Source of the DNA: Pisolithus tinctorius
Lineage: Eukaryota; Basidiomycota; Agaricomycetes; Boletales; Pisolithaceae
DNA: 64,000 nt
Reading direction: 5' to 3'
Assembly (NCBI GenBank): GCA_024663395.1
Contig: JANFAH010000005.1
Coordinates: forward strand, 2,046,001 to 2,110,000
Shown: positions 40,597 to 51,816 of the stretch, one piece after another
Numbering within the stretch: the first letter of the stretch is position 1
Layout: the number at the start of each line of letters is the position of its first letter
Position numbers and translations under genes: made by a program
Notes under the pieces: generated by a model
What the model saw: the letters and a program-made list of their open reading frames with translations, nothing else
Database searches by the model: none
Told to the model about the DNA's origin: nothing

Positions 40597-41984
40597 GTAT
40601 ATTCTGACTCATACTTGTGCAAGTCACTTCATCATGTCTAGGTCCTGCTCTAGAGCCCCTACCCATGACCTTGCCCATTGGGACTCATTGGAATACCTCT
40701 CATCTGACTCCAGAGCCCAGCCTGGAGATCTCTGCTAAAGCAGAGAGGTAACTGGTGACCCTTGGCACTCTGCACACCCCTGGGTTGCATTACCCCTGAC
40801 ACTATGTCTTTAGTGGTCAAAACTTAATGCATCCATTCCCTCACTCCTGCCCTGCCTGCCACTCATTTTCTCCTGACTCCAGACCGGCCATGTCAACCCC
40901 TGAGTCAGACTTACCATCCGGACTCACCACCAACCTGTACTCATGCTCGAGCCCACTTCCAGGTCGGAGTTACCCTCCGGACTTGCCCCTGAGCCAGCCT
41001 CAACAACTGGACTCACTTCTGTTAGCTCCCCCAAGCTGTCTCTGACCTCTGGCTGGTCATCTCAGTCTTCATCTCAGTCCTTACCTCAGTTGTCCCAGCA
41101 CTCTAGCCCAGCTGTCTTCATCCAGTTCTACTGTACTGAACACTGGGGTCTCATCACTCATTTGACCTCCTGACTCCCCAATATTGGTCTCTGGACCTCT
41201 GTGCACCTCTGGTGCAGCCCCCAGGCCCAGACTTGGCCAGTCCCGGTCCTCAACACCTTCCTTGTTTCCCCATTGGCACTCAGCTTCAGCAGTTTTTGGG
41301 TCTGGTCTCCACCCTTGGCCTTTGCTACACCGGCCTTGGAGCCCTGGAGCCCCCTTTCTGGTCTCCAGACTGTCTGTCACTGGCCTGTCTGGCCTTGGTT
41401 GGCTTGTCCACACCTCACCCAGACTTGTCTAGACCTGTTACTAGGTCTTAGACCAGTCCTGGCTTTCCTCGGACTTTCCTGTTCCTCACAGACCCCTCCT
41501 GGGTCCCCTATCCCTTGTCCCAGTCCTGTGCTAGTCACCTCAGCCTCGGGGTGATGCTTGTCCTTTGGACTTGCACTGGGCCTTGGCTCTGGTGGTCTTG
41601 GCTAGTGCATGACACCCCCATTTCAGTCTAGGACTGGTCTGCCAGCCCTCTGGCCCTTAGCCCAGTCCCTGACCTCTCTGCTGGCCTCTCTTTTCACTTA
41701 AGGAAGACCAGTTCTTCATCCACAACTTTGGAATAGTCACAGACATGGCCAGGGGTTGGCTGGGGGGTTTTGCTCTGGCACTGGGATGACATGATGATGG
41801 GGGGAAGGGACAAAGGTTCAGTACCCTAACACATGTTTTTAAGTGGTTCTTCAGACTCCAATGGAGCTCCACCACAGCTAAACCCTGGTCCTTGAGGCAT
41901 CAACTAATTTCAAAATGATCAACTTGTGTTGATCTCATTCTGTACATGCAGCCTTCAGGGGCTCAGGCCCTAAGGGGGGGGCAC
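40597..41984 (+). mobile_element. Internal remnant of a C/D-type element without gag or pol
   Basis: A self-primer site ATATTCTGACT (40599-40609) follows the C LTR, then a short ATG-led reading frame that stops near 40736. The ~1 kb of Pro/Ser/Leu-coding low-CpG sequence contains no RT, integrase or knuckle. From ~41657 it matches the 3' end of D, including the first exon of the antisense accessory gene (ATG near 41790, minus strand) and the G-rich purine tract. The left LTR is C-type and the right LTR D-type, so this is a recombinant or a heavily deleted, possibly non-autonomous element. Confidence 0.6.
40599..40609 (+). other. Self-primer binding site of C
   Basis: Perfect 11-base complement of AGTCAGAATAT at 18969-18979 in the C LTR, two bases (GT) after the LTR end, as in D and E. 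Confidence 0.78.
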
Positions 41985-43052
41985 TGTCATGACTGTTGTA
42001 AGGAGAGAGATCTCCTTACTATGGGATTGGGTATTAATTTCTATTTTATGTATTTGTTTTATTGTTTTGTTACTTACTGTTGTGGGTACTATACTTGAGT
42101 AGTATAGTTCGCTTTTTATGTGCTTAGTCAGCACTTCACCAATAGACAAGTTACCCCCAAAGACAAGAACAGGAGAAAGACAGCCCCAGACAGCCCCAGA
42201 CAGCCCCAGACAGTTCCTATCCCTTCATTCCCTTGCTCAGGCTAAAGGAGCCCCTTTGGACTTACTCACTCCCTCTCAGATTCTACTACTCCATCCTCAA
42301 TCCACACTTTTCTATTTCCTCACACCATGTGTTCATCCTGAGTCCTCACTTACTCCACACCCTTTTCTGCTGGTCATTCACTCACTCCACACCAACTCTG
42401 CCCACCTTCTATCATTTATGAACCATCTCCACTCCAACTGCTGTTGGACTTGTACTGCTCTTCTACTGGACCACATGGACTGCTCTCTGAGGAGTCATGA
42501 GACTACCCTTCAGACTTCTCCCTGACAGCACACAGTCAGGTACTCCACAGTGCATGCACTGCATGGTCCAGTGCCTGGACTGTTCCCTTTTTGGGATGTT
42601 CTATGTTACCCATTTGTATGTCCTCCATCTACCCTTCATTTGTCATCTAGGAAGTTTTACTTGAAATTTTACAAGTCTCCATATGTCAGTTCCAATTCCA
42701 GTTACTGTACCTCCATAGTAGTATAAAAGCATGTATCATACTCCACTGTTCTTCAGTATGAATATCAACTTAGTTCCTACTCCCTCTGTCTCTGTCTTCT
42801 GCCTCTCAGAGTTTACTCTGACTTTCCATCTATACTCTCCCTCTGAAATATGAGGGCTGAGATCATGGAAGGGGGTAGCACATGAGCTAAACCCAACACC
42901 CTCACTCCACTCCACCTCTGTCTCAGTGGACTTTGTTCCTGCCAAACACTCCACCAGTCAGAGTTCAGTTCTTTTCTGTCAGACTTGCTCCCGAACCTCT
43001 CCCCAGACCTTATCAAGCATTGGAGTTGGTTGGAGTAGGCCCAGACTTGACA
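41985..43052 (+). repeat. D-family LTR (D5) with a 331-bp insertion
   Basis: Starts TGTCATGAC at 41985, is interrupted at 41994-42324, and continues to GACTTGACA at 43052. TATA box and RNA start are conserved near 42721-42760. It is strongly CpG-depleted. It serves as the right LTR of the remnant to its left. The 3' flank TTATG has no partner found in the window. Confidence 0.83.
41994..42324 (+). mobile_element. Solo LTR-like insertion (TGTTG...CTCACA) in D5
   Basis: TG...CA-bounded insert with two perfect hairpins: a 9-bp stem GTAAGGAGA/TCTCCTTAC (41998-42019) and an 8-bp stem ACTATACT/AGTATAGT (42088-42108). It also has a tandem of CAGCCCCAGA units at 42182-42213. No clear TSD. It resembles a short copia-type LTR, but its family is not identified. 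Confidence 0.5.
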
Positions 43053-44522
43053 TTATGTGACTTTCCACATCATCACCCTTCAACCTTTTACTTGAATGTT
43101 GATCAGCTGCAAACAGGCACAACCTATTGATGATTTGACAAGGAGCATCTTTCATTATCTGTGATAACAAAAGTTCTTTTGTCTGCCACTCTTCTCGACT
43201 TAACTTCAACACACCCTGCAGATGGTGCAAAATGTGCTTCAATGATAACATAGAAATATTATGACAAATGTCATCATTGCATCAAGGGGCACTGAAAAAC
43301 ATACATCAAGACTCACAATAGCATTATTAAATAGACAAACAAATGTACATTCCTACTTCACACTGTTCCATGTTTGCATCAACTCCACCCTTTCTATCAC
43401 TCAAGATGTCCTTTTCACACTGAAGACCTCTATTGCAAGTATAGTCCTTCAACATAACCATTCCATGACAGTGGAATGGACACACCTCTGCACATTCTTG
43501 GTATCTAACCATTTCCTTTTCCCAACCACAGAGAGTGGTTATTGACTCTCCTTGACTGTAAACGATGTTGCTGACCAGCAGCTCATAAGGAACATAACAA
43601 CTCAGGTGTCCCATGTCTTAAAACATAAGACACAAGACCAGCCTTATTCCATTGAACAGATTGTGTCAATGTCAGAGCATGCTGAACACAATGCTCAATA
43701 CCTCATTTCCCAAGACAGCAAATGTCTTCATCTGCATCTGGTGAAATGTTCATGGTCACTAATCCACACAATGAAAAGTACCCCACCCACACCTTCACAT
43801 TGCTGACAAAATAACATATGTCATCATTAGTAAACATCACATCACATACCAACAACACTCCTGAACATGACTACAGCATCTTCAACATATTTGATGGACT
43901 AAACCACATACCATATGGAATGAGAACCATAAACATGCACATTCACAGAACATACTATAAAAAAGGGAAATGAATGCTCATCTGAACCATTTCCAGTTCT
44001 ACTTGTGAGAATGCTTGCCAATTGTGATGGGCCCTGCACCCTGCACAAGGATCTGTCACTTTACAAGCAGCACCCAATTTGATGATAACAACTTGTTCCA
44101 CTCAGCTTGAAAAGAATGCTGCATGGCACCTTCTTTCTTGATAGATGTATGATGGACTTGAAACATAACCTCCACCAGTGCCCCTCTCAACTCATCCTCA
44201 ACAACAGTTGGCTCCAAAAACTCTCATCCTTTGAAAACACACAAAGGAATGGCATGAAACCCTGGCTTCAAAGAATCCAATTCATCTTGATAATCCTTCA
44301 GCACCAACCAGTTCTTCATCTCTTCATCCATCTCTTCAGCATCTTCTCCAGTGCTCCCACTGCCTTCCATCTTCAACTTCATACATGGAGGTGGATCCCA
44401 TGCCATCACCATCTGTGTCACTGTAAGCCACAACAACAAAACTTAATGTAAACAAGCTCACCCATTTCTCAAAAATAGTCTTTATACAACGAATCATCTG
44501 ACCACCAATGTCTTCCAACAAC
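43053..44522 (-). pseudogene. Remnant X, distal part: unidentified multi-exon host gene
   Basis: Minus-strand exons can be followed from the C solo LTR: a segment ending with a GT donor near 44455, a GT-AG intron, then an acidic exon at 44224-44423 ('EDAEEMDEEMKNW'). Further coding-like pieces lie at 43330-43614 and 43080-43250. In-frame TGA codons are present. The upstream half is at 45437-46006. No recognised domain. It is interrupted by a C solo LTR and by D5. Confidence 0.4.
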
Positions 44523-45436
44523 ATATCTGTTAAGTATGGGTTCACCCTCAGGTGACCAGGCTTCAAGACCAGGTGACAGGGGCTAAGTCCAGTTGACTAG
44601 AGTCAAGGCCAGGAGACAGGGGCCAAGTCCAGTTGGGCCAGAGTTAGGGCCAGAGGTCAGGGGCTAAGTCCAGAGGACTGGACTTAAGGCTGGGAGCACA
44701 TGAATAAGACTGGTAGCATGGGAAACTGACTGGTCTTGGAGCATGCACAGGGGGAAGCTGGTCTGGGGTTGGATCTACCTCCCTTGGTCTCAGCTTATGT
44801 GCTGTACCCTTATGCAAGCTGGGGAGAGGTCTGGGGCTGGGGCTGGGGATAGCTTAAGGCTCAGCCTTAGCTATAGAGTAGACTTGAGGGGTAATACAGA
44901 GTTGAGGGTAATACTAAGTTGATATTCTGACTGGAGTGCTATGAAGTATGTACATGGGTTAAATGCACAAGGCTGGTCCAGGATAATGAACATGAAGCTG
45001 GACTTGTGAATAAGCTATTAGTGAGATGATTAGTAAGAGTGTGGACAGCCATAGGGGCTGTGCCAAGGCTAATAGTCAAAGTCTGGGTGACTGGCATAAC
45101 CAGGGTTGGACACAGGATTTGTACAGTAAGCAAAAGTCAGATGAATGGACCAAGCTAAATATAGTACAGACAAAGGAAAACAGACCAGAGTTATGTCTGG
45201 GTGACCCAGACATGGACCTGGGAGGACTGGGGTGGAGCAGTGCAAGGCCAGGAGGCCAGAATGGACCAGAGATAGGGGTAAAACACCAGACTTGAGTTAT
45301 TCAGGCCAGAGTTGGGTTATTTAGGGCTGGAGTTGGGTTTTCTAGGCTGGACTAGGACCAGACTTGATCAGAGATAGGGGCTAGGGGTCCAGACTGGACC
45401 AGGATTGAGTCCAAGAGTCATGGATATGACAATATC
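44523..45436 (-). mobile_element. Solo C-family LTR (TSD ATATC)
   Basis: LTR 44528-45431, 904 bp, minus orientation, with ATATC duplicated at 44523-44527 and 45432-45436. It confirms the length and continuity of the fragmented C LTR at 17941-40596. CpG-depleted relative to that copy. Confidence 0.93.
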
Positions 45437-46006
45437 CTTCTTCAACTGCAAAAGTGCAATTGAAATCACCACAAAAATCATCACCAATAGGTGGCACAAG
45501 CTGAAACTTGTATTTTGCCTTGTGCAGATTGCCATAACTAGAGTTAATATAATTCCCAACAGGACTTGCTCACAAGTGCACGTCCAGAACAGTAGTGATG
45601 ACAAGGCCAATGAAAGGCTCTTCATCAGTCTTCTCAAAAATGCTATGATGCCATTCCAAACCATCAAGAATGTCAGCAGAAGCCAGATAATTATCAAGAG
45701 AGATAAGATGTTGCCAATACTCAGTCAGGTTGCCATATACACCAGCCCTCTGGGCAATCCAGGACATGGCTTATATTTAGCTTTGTCAGCAACAGTTTGA
45801 TGGAAGACTTAGAGGCATTGTTGATGCTGAAAATGAAGGAGATAAATTAATTATGGGTAGTTTGATGTGTTTTTGTGGACAGCTCCTCTGTTTTTAGCTG
45901 GGGACTGATGTCACATGGCAATACAGAGTTTCATGTATGTGAAGTAAAGATGTTGGTTGGAAATTACAGTCACAACTATGGGTGGTTGAACTCACTTTGC
46001 AAACAC
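45437..46006 (-). pseudogene. Remnant X, central part
   Basis: Minus-strand exon with 'LTEYWQHLISLDNYL', 'LDGLEWHHSIF' and 'PPIGDDFCGDFNC', broken by one TGA near 45597 and preceded by a polypyrimidine-AG acceptor near 45830. The frame runs directly into 44522 when the C LTR and one TSD copy are removed. Family not recognised. Confidence 0.42.
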
Positions 46007-46011
46007 AAAGA

Positions 46012-46298
46012 TTTTGGAGGATGATGAGCTGCAGGATTGTCAAGTCTATAGAGAGGAATATACTCAGACTTCAAGTTGGTTGAAGCTAAGACAATTAACT
46101 ACCTATAGAGAGGAATATACTGTAGGTAGGTAAGTAAGTGTTCCAATATAATGAATGGAAGGAGTCCCACCTCAGACTTCAAGTTGGTTGAAGCTGAGGT
46201 GCAGTAAGGAAAAATAAACTGCTAAGTGTCCGCTTTTGGATTACGTAATGCTGTGCTCGGTGAACCACAACTAAGGTAAAAAGGGATAAACTCCAACA
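46012..46298 (-). repeat. 3' LTR of the copia element (287 bp)
   Basis: Minus orientation: begins TGTTGGAG, ends CCTCCAAAA. It contains two copies of the word 'CTATAGAGAGGAATATACT' and two of 'CAGACTTCAAGTTGGTTG' on the plus strand. Confidence 0.93.
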
Positions 46299-46410
46299 CG
46301 CCCCTTCAATGAGTATAGTCAAGAAGGAATTAAAAGAAAATAATACCCATAGCTTCAGAGAAATGAACATGCTTCTCCCTAGACACACCTTCTCCAGAAT
46401 CCACCTTCTC

Positions 46411-49400
46411 TCATATGAAGTGATGACAGATCGCAATATGTTTTGTGCGGTCATGGAACATTGCATTTCGAGCCAGTGAGATAGCAGATTGATTGTCGAT
46501 GAGGAGGGGAGTGGGTTCGTGCAATGACACAGTCTTGAGTTCGAGGACTAGGGTATGAATCCAGATAGCTTCCTTCGTGGCAGTGCACGTGGCCATGTAC
46601 TTGGCTTCTGTACTCGAGAGAGCAACAGATGATTGCTTTTTCGATGACCAGCTAACAGCTCCACCAGAAAGGATGAAAGTATAGCCAGTAACAGAGCAGT
46701 GGTCGTTGATATCCGCTGCCCAATCTGCATCTACATACCTGATCGCATGTGCATTTGAGTCTCGCTTATAGGTAAGACGGACATCGGGGGTGCATTGCAG
46801 ATAGCAAAAAACACGCTTTAGCGCAGTAGTGTGTTCATGTCCAGGGCATGCAGCATGACGGCTCAACATGCCTACAGTAAAGGCAAGGTCAGGCCTCGTT
46901 GCTAGCATTGCATACATAAGGGCTCCGAGAGTGCCCTGGTATGACTTGGTGTTGGCCTCTGGAATTTCTAGTTTTTTGAGCTTTAGGTTAGGCTCGATGG
47001 GGGTCGCAACAGCTCGCCCCTTGCTCATTCCAAAGCGCTCGAGAATATTCTCGACATATCTCTTCTGTGAGAGCTGTATGATACCTTTATCACGGTCGCG
47101 AAGTATCTCCATTCCCAAAATCCAACGTGCCTCCCCCAGATCTTTCATCTCGTACTCCTGTGAGAGCTGAGCCTTGACATGCTCAATAGTCATGTGGCAC
47201 TTTGAGAGTATTAGCTTGTCATCTACGTAGACAGCAACAACAATTAGTATGCCGTTCTCGACTTTGAAGAAGAGGCTATGGTCGGCCTGGCTTCGAGTGA
47301 AGCCCAGGGATTCGAAAACAGTCCGAAGACAAGAGTACCATGACTTGGGGGCCTGTTTAAGGCCATAGAGTGCTCGTAGCAGCTGCCAGACTTTGTTGCT
47401 GTCAGGAGGAAAGCCCAGAGGGGGGTGAAGGTATATTTCTTCATCTAATAGTCCATTTAGGAATGCGGATTTAACATCCATCTGATGAATTTCAAGATTA
47501 TACTTAGTGGCAAGCGCCAGGAGTATGTGGATGGTTGTGAACTTGGTGACGGGCACAAATGTCTCAGTGTAGTCGATCCCATGTACCTGTGTAAAGCCTT
47601 TGGCTACCAAATGAGCCTTGTACCTCTCAATTTCACCGGTTGGCCCTCGCTTGATCTTGTAGACCCATTTCAAGTCAATCAGTTTACGGCCAGGAGGCAG
47701 GGCAACTTCCTCGTACAGTCTGATGGACTTAAAGGTCTGTAATTCGTCAATCATCGCAGCATACCACTGATCTGCATCGGTGCGTCGCATTGTGTCGTTG
47801 AACGAGTGAGGTTCATTGTCATGTGTTGTGGATGCTTTGTAAGCCACTTCCTCATTCGTCTCAGCCACCTCAGCCTCGCTGTTGCCACATGCACGCTCTC
47901 GCTCTCGAGCGACTTCGTCGATGGGGCTTCCACCCTCACTCTCTGCACCTGAACCCTCCAGCACCTCAAGTCATTGACTAGGTAAGGTTGTCCTGTCATA
48001 GGAATTGACGAAAAAATGATAATCATCGTCTCTAGGTGGTGCTTTTCGTGTTCTGGTGGACCTGTGGGTCTCTCGAGGCAGAATTGGAGCTGGATAGGGC
48101 TGTGGGGGTGTTGCCTTATGCATGGTAGGTTTCGGCATCGTCCTAGCTCGCTTTACTGATGGTTTTGAGGCCATTTCAAGCGCTTTTTTAGGACTCTGGC
48201 CACTTCCTGGCATGTTACCCTCTGAGTGCTGTGGGGAATGATCTACCATTGATCCTGAGTGATCAGGTGTGTCATTTGACTCGATTTCGACCTCATGGAT
48301 GACGTCTTCACTCTCTCCCTCACTAGACTTGAGATCCCCATCATCGGACTCCATGTGAGCATGGTCTTCCATGCCTGAAGCCCTGATGGTATCCAGGTGC
48401 GACGTATTGCCCTTTTGGGCATTCCCTCTTATGTCTGCTGGTTTACTAACCATGGTTGCAGGATCTTCTTCTATCCAGACGCGATCTAGGCCCACCACTG
48501 TGCTTCCCTCATCAAACACTACATCCCAGGATTCAAAGACACGACCAGTGGGCTGGTGTAAGCATAGGTATGCTTTCTTGTTCTCCGCAAAGCCCAGATG
48601 AATGCATTCTAAGGACTTTGCATCTAGCTTCTTTCTTTTTTCCTTGGGTATATGTACGTGTGCGGTGCAGCCAAAGGTTCGGATATGGGCCAGCGATGGC
48701 TTAATCCCTGTAAAGGCTTCATATGGCGTGACATCCTCGGAGATAGCATGGGTTGGTGATCGGTTGATTAGGTAGGCCACATACTGGATAGCATCCCCCC
48801 AATATTTATTTGGCAGTCCAGCATCTTTTAGCATCGCCCATGCACTTTCAACAAGTGTGCAGTTCATCCGCTCAGCGACGCCATTCTCCTGTGGGGTATA
48901 GGCATTCGTCTTCTCATGGTGGACCCCTTTTGACTTGAGGTAGGCCTTGAACTCATCTGAGCCATACTCCCCACCTCTGTCACTCTGAAAATAATTTGCT
49001 TTTTCACCAGTCTTGACTTCAGCTTGAGCAAGGTAGTCTTTCACTGAGGGGAAGACTTCATCCTTGGATTTTATTAGTTTAACCACAAGGTGGTGCAAGT
49101 GAGCGTCAATGAAGGTTACGAAGTAGCAGTGTCCAGTTCGGGCTGTAGTCTCCATGGGGCCACATACATCAGAGTATGTCCAGTAGAGTACTGTTGGGCT
49201 TTCAACGTTTGACTTGACAGGTATCACCTTACGGTGTTGCTTCCCTTCGAGGCAAGGTTGGCATACTGAGTTCGAGTCCTCAGTGCCAGTAAGCTCCATG
49301 CCTTCAACCATTCCCACTTTAACCAGTTTAAGCACAGATTTTATACTTGCATGCCCAAGTTGTCGATGCCACAAGTCAAGTGTGGCTACAGACTTTGGTG

Positions 49401-50808
49401 CTGCAGCTGCGAGTGCTGGGAAGGTAAGAGTAGGGTCAAGTAGTGGAGATGGTCCTTGTACGACAAGTGCTCCATGACTCGGAGAGTGAGTCCTTGCTGC
49501 AAGGATGTAGAGTGAGCCTTGGCAATGACCCACACCTACAGTGTCTGTACCGTTGGTGATTGAGCATGTTCCACCCATGAAGGTGACCTGGACATTTCTA
49601 GTGGCAAGGTATGCCACCGAGAGGAGGTTTGCACTGAGGTCTGGAATGAAATAGACCTTCTGTAGTAGGATTCTACTGGTCTTCCCATTTGGGAGATCCA
49701 TATGAAGTTCGATCCATCCGATGGCAGTAGCAGGAATTGTGCTTCCATTTCCAATGATTACAGGCTGTGGGGGTGAGAGCATCTTCAGCGAAGTGAACCA
49801 TTTCCGCTGACAGCACATATTCACAGAGGCACCGGAGTCAATGACCCAGTGCGTGTGTAGATTCTTGCCATTGTCAGTGGCCATGAAGAGATGTAGAGCA
49901 CTGTCTTCAGCAGGTGAGATGTGTGCAACTTTAGCAACAAGTTTGTCCTCCTTAGGCTTATCCTTTTCAGCCTGTGACGGGGACTTGGCTGCCTCATCAG
50001 CCTTCTTCTTGTAGCAGTCATCTTCGACATGGTTCGTCTTCTTGCAATAGCCACAAGCCTTTTTCTTTTTCTTGTCATTCCTCTTTCCCTTTTTGTTAGG
50101 TGTCTTTGTTACAAGGGCAGTTTGTGCTGAAGAGGTGCGGCGAGACTTCTCTTCTATCAAGACTTGGGAAATGACAGAGTCCAGAGTTAGTTTCTCATCA
50201 GACGACATGAGTATAGTGTGAAGGGTTGAGTATGAGGTTGGAAGGGAGATGACCATGGCTATGGCAACAAGAGAGTCTTCGAGGGGCTGTCCAAGAGACT
50301 TTAGGATTGTTGCCTTCTGCCACATGGCATTAAGCTGCGTCTCCATCAAGACATCATCTGCTAGGGTACCATGAAATAGTTCGCCGATAAGGTAGGCTAT
50401 TGTTTGTTTCCCTTTGCCTTCATAGCGCTCGCATAGCTTTTTCCAGACTTCTGCTGCCATCATGGCATGCAGAACACCACTAAGTGGGTCGTCCTTTAGA
50501 GTAAGCATGATTTGAGCCCTTGCTTCTTTATCCTTGTAGTGCCAGTCTGTGCATGCAACTGGATCAGCTGCTGCATCAGGTGCCTTCAACTTTCCTTCTA
50601 TGAGCTCCCAGAGTCCATGGACATCTAGGATCATCATAATTCGGTACTTCCACATCTGGAAGTTCGAACCATTGTCTTCAAGGGACAGTATGTCATAGAG
50701 TCAACTGGAGGCTTGAGTAGCTTTACCCGAAGGTGTAGTAGAGGTTACTGTTGAGGCGGAGACCGGAACCTTTGAGGGACCGGAAGTGGATGCTGATGGA
50801 CCAGACAT
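46411..50808 (-). pseudogene. Copia gag-pol: gag, protease, integrase, RT, RNase H, with three TGA codons
   Basis: Frame opens at ATG 50808. A TGA at 50703-50701 follows 35 codons; the frame then stays open to a TGA at 47973-47971 between integrase and RT, and reopens to a TGA at 46411. Domains in order: copia gag; CCHC knuckle (C-x2-C-x4-H-x4-C, ~50014-50058); protease 'VIDSGAS' (~49840); H-H-C-C and D-D-E integrase ('SDRGGEY', 'NGVAERMN'); RT with YVDD (~47217); RNase H ('SSTEAKYMA', ~46600). All three stops are TGA. The second and third fit CGA-to-TGA by comparison with typical copia proteins. The last codons after 'HFI' are also altered. Confidence 0.9.
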
Positions 50809-50865
50809 AGTAGACACTTTGTACCAGACTTGACGTGTTCAATTTTCCTAGGATTAGAACTCGCA

Positions 50866-50881
50866 AGCGGGGCTCATAACC
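50866..50881 (-). other. Copia primer-binding site
   Basis: On the minus strand GGTTATGAGCCC follows directly after the 5' LTR. This is the kind of sequence with which copia elements pair to an internal part of initiator tRNA-Met. The identification is from the general pattern. Confidence 0.5.
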
Positions 50882-51168
50882 TTTTGGAGGATGACAAGCT
50901 GCAGGATTGTCAAGTCTATAGAGAGGAATATACTCAGACTTCAAGTTGGTTGAAGCTAAGACAATTAACTACCTATAGAGAGGAATATACTGTAGGTAGG
51001 TAAGTAAGTGTTCCAATATAATGAATGGAAGGAGTCCCACCTCAGACTTCAAGTTGGTTGAAGCTGAGGTGCAGTAAGGAAAAATAAACTGCTAAGTGTC
51101 CGCTTTTGGATTACGTAATGCTGTGCTCGGTGAACCACAACTAAGGTAAAAAGGGATAAACTCCAACA
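50882..51168 (-). repeat. 5' LTR of the copia element (287 bp)
   Basis: Matches 46012-46298 except for a CA/TG pair near the inner end. Confidence 0.93.
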
Positions 51169-51173
51169 AAAGA

Positions 51174-51690
51174 TACTGTAGATATAAGAAACTGATACTG
51201 CTCAATGAACTCCTTCAAGGAACTTGCTTCTGTGATGATTGTCCGTGGTGTCCCTGAGGACTCCCATGCTCTGCTGCAAAACCAACGAAGGCATAACTCC
51301 CTTGCAAAGTAGCATAATCAATCAACAGACCATCACCATCATGAACAACATCAAGCATCAACACAAGGGCAGGAGGAGCTCGATTTTCTGCTGTGGTAGA
51401 TCTGGACAGAGGCATTGCAAGGAGCGAGGAGGCATTGGAGAAAAAGGGTACAGCAAAGTATTTGCAAACAGATGATGTAACATCCCTGTCATAGTAAACT
51501 GTTTCACAGCTCGCAGACCATTTATGGGTACTCGGAGTTCGGACTGTAGACCATCATGATCGTGCACAACAAAAGATGAAAACAGACCAGGACTGCTCCG
51601 CGTCCTCGAATAAGTTACCATATTTAGCCAGACAGGGAAGTCGCGGTGCGGTGCATCTGGTGCGTCGCACGGTGCGAACACCGCCCAACT
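51174..51690 (-). pseudogene. Unidentified host exon fragment cut by the copia element
   Basis: Minus-strand coding sequence 51215-51460 reads 'LSRSTTAENRAPP', 'VVHDGDGLLIDYATL', 'GSYAFVGFAAEHG' and stops near the copia junction. A preceding piece lies at 51460-51681, in another frame. It may be the first part of remnant X, since the copia element separates the two, but no continuous frame proves it. Confidence 0.35.
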
Positions 51691-51816
51691 TTGAGCGTGC
51701 CTATTAGCATGCCTCCCAAAAGCTCCACACGTCGTTCCCCAGCATATGAAACCACGGAGAAAGGTTATAAATATATTACTTGGAAATAAACATGAAGTGC
51801 ATCAACCAGAATCTCC

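Larger units (their letters stand above)
46007..51173 (-). mobile_element. Ty1/copia LTR retrotransposon, nearly intact
   Basis: 46012-51168 on the minus strand with 287-bp LTRs and AAAGA duplicated at 46007-46011 and 51169-51173. The LTRs differ only at one ancestral CpG (TG in one copy, CA in the other), so insertion is recent. A single gag-pol frame is interrupted by three TGA codons. It normally replicates through an RNA and integrates through its own integrase; this copy should be defective unless the stops are read through. Confidence 0.95.
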
